Shown here piece by piece: positions 39,042 through 42,113 of a stretch of DNA of 42,113 bases. Position 1 is the stretch's first letter, and every line of letters begins with the position of its first letter. This DNA comes from CALMRE01 sp964412895 (lineage in GTDB: Bacteria > UBP6 > UBA1177 > JAKLFG01), in assembly GCA_964412895.1 (NCBI GenBank), contig CAYPQK010000015.1, positions 1-42,113 on the forward strand, given 5' to 3'. The notes beneath the pieces are model-generated. The model saw only the letters and a list, made by a program, of their open reading frames with translations. It searched no databases and was not told the DNA's origin. The translations under genes were made by a program, and so were the position numbers.

Positions 39042-40244
39042 ATGAGACCGCTCATGTTCCTCGCACTGACGGTACTGACCGGCGCACTCTCCGGATACAC
39101 ACTTGACGAGCTGATCGCGGCGACAAAGCTTCACCCGGCGGTCGAGCGGTATGCTGAGGAGGTATCGGCGCTGACGGCCAAGTCCGATGTGGAACGGTCA
39201 TGGTACGACCCCTTCATCGGCATCGGTCTTATCCGTAACACGATGCTCTACGAGGACAAATACGGCAACCTCCGCCCCTCGGTCATGATCGAACAGATGT
39301 TCCCGTGGCCGGGAAAAAAGTCGCTGGCGGGCGACATCCTTTTGCGGCAAGCCGACGGCGTCACGGCGATGCGCGACGGAGAGTTCCGCGGCCGCATCGC
39401 GACACTCAAGAACGATTTCTACGCCCTTTACGCCGTGAGGCGCGAAGAGGCATTGCTCGAAAAGAGCCGTGAGTGGGTCGCCGCCCTCATCGCGACGGCC
39501 GAAGGACTCGCCGCGGCGGGAAGCGCCGGGATGCTCGACGCCGTCATGGCGAAGGGCGAACTGACGATGCTCGACGAGGAGCGGATCATGCTCGCGGCTC
39601 GCGGCCGGTCGCTCACCGTCCTCATCCTCACCCGCGACGCCGGGCTGACCGAAGAGGCGGAGATAACGGTACCCGACGAGATCGTCCCGCCGCCGCAGAT
39701 ACCGCTTGATGAAGCGCAGGACAAGGCGCTTGCCGCCGCGCCGATGCTCGCGGTCCGGCAGGCCGACATCACGATGCGCAAGGCGGAACAGGAGCTGGCG
39801 GCCAAAGAGGCCTACCCCGATTTCAAGGTCGGGGTCGAATTCATGGACCCCGGCGCGTGGAGCATCACGGCGGGCGTTTCGGTACCCATCTTCTACCAGT
39901 CGAAACAGCGCCGCCTCTCCGACTCGGCCGACCGATCGCTGGCCGCATCGGCGCTCGATCTATCCGACGAGAAACTGCGGATCACGGCGATGGTCACCGA
40001 CCGCTGGTATATGGCCGACGGCCTGCGCGCCGCCACCGAACTCTATCGCACCCGCGTCCTGCCGGAGAGAGAACTGGCGCGCGATACGGCGCTGGCAAGC
40101 TACCGCTCGGCGCAGGGGACGCTCGCCGATGTCATCGCGACGGCCCGGCAACTCATCGAGGCGCACAGACGCCTCGTCCGGCTTGAGTCGGACCACCTCG
40201 CCGCACTCGCCGCGATCGAGGAACTGACGGGAGGGAACCCATGA
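39042..40244 (+). CDS. TolC-family outer membrane protein of a heavy-metal efflux system (CusC-like)
   Basis: A 400-residue outer membrane factor. The signal peptide (about 1-18) precedes YTLDELIAATKLHPAVERYA, the usual OEP start. A MIEQMFPWPGKKSLAGDILL-type segment (about 84-103) is common in metal-efflux TolC relatives. Helical repeats have KAEQELAAKEAYPDFKVGVE and LYRTRVLPERELARDTALAS. It forms the outer membrane channel for the CusBA-like proteins. RBS GGGAGG precedes the ATG. Its stop overlaps the adaptor start (40241-40244). It is shorter than the TolC protein at 25149 and unrelated in detail. Confidence 0.87.
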   Translation: MRPLMFLALTVLTGALSGYTLDELIAATKLHPAVERYAEEVSALTAKSDVERSWYDPFIGIGLIRNTMLYEDKYGNLRPSVMIEQMFPWPGKKSLAGDILLRQADGVTAMRDGEFRGRIATLKNDFYALYAVRREEALLEKSREWVAALIATAEGLAAAGSAGMLDAVMAKGELTMLDEERIMLAARGRSLTVLILTRDAGLTEEAEITVPDEIVPPPQIPLDEAQDKALAAAPMLAVRQADITMRKAEQELAAKEAYPDFKVGVEFMDPGAWSITAGVSVPIFYQSKQRRLSDSADRSLAASALDLSDEKLRITAMVTDRWYMADGLRAATELYRTRVLPERELARDTALASYRSAQGTLADVIATARQLIEAHRRLVRLESDHLAALAAIEELTGGNP

Positions 40245-41596
40245 GAAAGAACATCATTAAAATAACGCTTTTCACCCTGCTTGCTGTGGCGCTCTGCGGT
40301 GCGGCGCTCTTCTTTTTCATCCACTTCAAACCGACCGCGACACCGCCAAGCGCACCGGCCGGTCACGATGAACAAGCCCATAAGGTCGTCTATGTCTGCC
40401 CGATGAACGATATCCCCGGCTACTTCTCCGAAACGCCGGGCCACTGCCCGAAGTGCGGGATGAAGTTGGTCCCCAAAGAGATCGAGAGCGGTCCCGCGAC
40501 CGCCGCCGACACGGCGCGTCCGGCGGGTCTGGTGGTGATAACGCCCGAGCGGCAGCAGCTCATCGGCGTCAAGAGCGCCCCGGTCACGCGGCGCACCATC
40601 GAGCGGCGGCTCCGCGCCCCGGCGGTGGTCGCCTACGACGAGGAGCGGCAATACGCCGTCACCACGCGGACCGACGGCTGGATAGAAGAACTCTTCATCC
40701 GTTCGGTCGGCCGCACGGTGGAGAAAGGGGCGCCGCTATTCACCCTCTATTCGCCCGAGATCGTCGCGGCGCAGGAGGAGTTCCTCGTCCTTCACCGCGC
40801 CGGAGAAACGGCGGGAAAGAAACTGATCGAAGCGGCTCGCGCCAAGCTCGTACGACTCGGCATGGGCGATATCGACATCGCGACGCTGGAGGAGAACGAT
40901 CAGGCGTTGCGCCTCATCACGGTCCGCTCCCCCTTCACCGGCACGGTGCTCGAAAAAAATCTGCTCGAAGGGGCGAAGATCATGGCGGGAACGACGCTCT
41001 ACCGCATCGCCGACCTCGCGACCGTCTGGCTCATCGCCGATTTCTACGAGAGCGACGCTCCGGCACTGAAGACCGGGATGAGCGCCGAGATCGCCTTTCC
41101 GGGGCTCGCCAAGCGGGTGACGGGCCGCGTATCGTATATCTATCCGGCGGTCGATCCGGCGACGCGCACCCTCAAGGTCCGCTTCAGTCTCGCCCGTCCC
41201 GCCAAGGTATCCATCGAGAACCGCGCCGATGTCTACCTGACGGTGAAAAAGGATTCGGTTCCCGCCGTTCCTCTGAACGCCGTCATCGACACCGGCCTGC
41301 GTCGCATCGTGATACACCGTCAGGGGAACACCTTCCTGCCGATGGAGGTGCGGACCGGCGTCGCCGCCGACGACTTCATCGAACTCATCGACGGACCGGC
41401 CGAAGGATCCGAGGTGGTGGTCAACGCCGCATTCCTCATCGACAGTGAATCGTCGATGCGCGAGATCGTGAACAGCTCTTCGCATCAACACGAAAAGTCC
41501 GTTCCGTCACCCGGCTCCGCCACGGGCTCCGCCGAGACAAGTCCGCCCGCCGCGCCCGCCGCCGTCGATCATTCCGCACATCGGCAAAGTCGGTAG
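40241..41596 (+). CDS. cusB: Heavy-metal RND adaptor with HMBD domain (CusB-like)
   Basis: A 451-residue periplasmic adaptor with an N-terminal membrane anchor (about 8-28). A heavy-metal-binding domain (about 49-79) has C53PM, C69 and C72 (YVCPMNDIPGYF and HCPKCGMKLVPKE). The adaptor core has GWIEELFIRSVGRTVEKGAP, TLYSPEIVAAQEEFL, RSPFTGTVLEKNLLEGAKI and GRVSYIYPAVDPATRTLKVR, as in CusB. The C-terminal tail is Ser/Pro/His-rich (HQHEK, DHSAHRQSR) and may add metal ligands. It connects the pump to the outer membrane channel and may pass Cu(I) or Ag(I). The metal type is inferred from family; other metals are possible. Confidence 0.91.
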   Translation: MRKNIIKITLFTLLAVALCGAALFFFIHFKPTATPPSAPAGHDEQAHKVVYVCPMNDIPGYFSETPGHCPKCGMKLVPKEIESGPATAADTARPAGLVVITPERQQLIGVKSAPVTRRTIERRLRAPAVVAYDEERQYAVTTRTDGWIEELFIRSVGRTVEKGAPLFTLYSPEIVAAQEEFLVLHRAGETAGKKLIEAARAKLVRLGMGDIDIATLEENDQALRLITVRSPFTGTVLEKNLLEGAKIMAGTTLYRIADLATVWLIADFYESDAPALKTGMSAEIAFPGLAKRVTGRVSYIYPAVDPATRTLKVRFSLARPAKVSIENRADVYLTVKKDSVPAVPLNAVIDTGLRRIVIHRQGNTFLPMEVRTGVAADDFIELIDGPAEGSEVVVNAAFLIDSESSMREIVNSSSHQHEKSVPSPGSATGSAETSPPAAPAAVDHSAHRQSR

Positions 41597-41611
41597 GGCG
41601 GGAGGCGCGTC

Positions 41612-42113
41612 ATGATAGAACGGATCATCGAATTTTCCGCGCGGAATCAGTTCCTCGTCATCGCCGTCACGATACTGCTGTCGCTCGCCGGCTGGTGGAG
41701 CATTCAGCGACTCCCGCTCGACGCGATACCCGATCTGACCGACACGCAGGTCATCGTCTACACCTCGTGGGACCGGTCGCCCGATCTGGTCGAGGATCAG
41801 GTCACCTACCCCATCATCACCGCCCTTCTGGGCGCGCCGAAAGTGCGCGACATCCGCGGTTTTTCCGATTTCGGCTACAGCTTCGTCTATGTCATCTTCG
41901 AGGAAGGGACCGATCTTTACTGGGCAAGGAGTCGGGTGCAGGAATACCTTTCGGCGGTGGCGCAGAAGCTTCCCGCCGAGGCGAAGGTGCAACTCGGCCC
42001 CGACGCGACGGGGCTCGGCTGGGTCTACCAGTACACCCTGCTCGACAAGAGCGGGAAGCACTCCATCGAGGAACTGCGGAGCTATCAGGACTGGTTCCTC
42101 CGCTACCACCTGC
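41612..42113 (+). CDS. cusA: Heavy-metal RND permease (CusA-like), N-terminal fragment
   Basis: The first 167 codons; the gene runs off the right edge. It begins MIERIIEFSARNQFLVIAVT and continues LPLDAIPDLTDTQVIVYTSW and SPDLVEDQVTYPI, the usual start of CusA/CzcA-type pumps, including the DLVEDQVTYPI segment specific to the heavy-metal group. It exports metal from the periplasm or cytoplasm using proton flux. RBS GGGAGG precedes the ATG, and it follows cusB after 15 bases. The metal-binding methionines lie beyond the window, so Cu/Ag versus Zn/Co cannot be checked here. Confidence 0.92.
   Translation, partial: MIERIIEFSARNQFLVIAVTILLSLAGWWSIQRLPLDAIPDLTDTQVIVYTSWDRSPDLVEDQVTYPIITALLGAPKVRDIRGFSDFGYSFVYVIFEEGTDLYWARSRVQEYLSAVAQKLPAEAKVQLGPDATGLGWVYQYTLLDKSGKHSIEELRSYQDWFLRYHL

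Overview
The window is GC-rich, gene-dense bacterial chromosome. Lipoprotein RND adaptors, TolC-type proteins and a type IV pilus ATPase set point to a diderm (Gram-negative-type) organism. Indolepyruvate:ferredoxin oxidoreductase, hybrid cluster protein with a ferredoxin partner, and bacteriohemerythrin suggest an anaerobe or microaerophile that meets oxygen and nitrosative stress. A run of ten N bases inside a TolC gene shows this is draft assembly, possibly a metagenome bin. The phylum cannot be fixed from the sequence; no mobile element, phage gene or CRISPR array was seen.

Layout. 1-3131 (-): pilB, pilT and the start of pilC, behind a good sigma70-type promoter. 3285-3848 (+): a 2H phosphoesterase. 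3855-11367 (-): a run read in the order HEAT-repeat protein, degenerate HD-GYP-like protein, iorA, iorB, soluble hybrid histidine kinase. 11592-14214 (+): a His-rich ferredoxin-like protein and hcp. 14317-15975 (+): a LytS-type membrane histidine kinase. 15972-26498 (-): a six-gene efflux operon (TolC, TetR, adaptor, RND, adaptor, RND) behind a near-consensus promoter whose start region lies inside a dyad that could be the TetR operator. 26658-27953 (-): bacteriohemerythrin, tRNA-Val(CAC) and a secreted protein of unknown function. 28106-32722 (+): zinc-ribbon/Yip1 protein, ispF, a small membrane protein, gltX, a STAS protein and thiD. 32799-36008 (+): TlpA-like thioredoxin, a duplicated-domain envelope protein and a glycosyltransferase. 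35986-38446 (-): a membrane histidine kinase and an NtrC-type sigma54 activator. 38618-42113 (+): a heavy-metal efflux operon (metal-binding protein, CusC-, CusB- and CusA-like) that runs off the window.

How the parts fit. The clearest regulatory unit is at the right end: a membrane kinase and a sigma54 activator are divergent from a copper/silver-type efflux operon preceded by a -24/-12 promoter and upstream repeat elements, so the two-component system very likely switches on the pump. The least understood unit is the HEAT/degenerate HD-GYP pair at 8077-11367. Its two proteins appear to share an N-terminal domain but have different C-terminal halves, and they sit upstream of iorAB. No convincing intrinsic terminator was found, and no gene-free stretch exceeds 300 bases.
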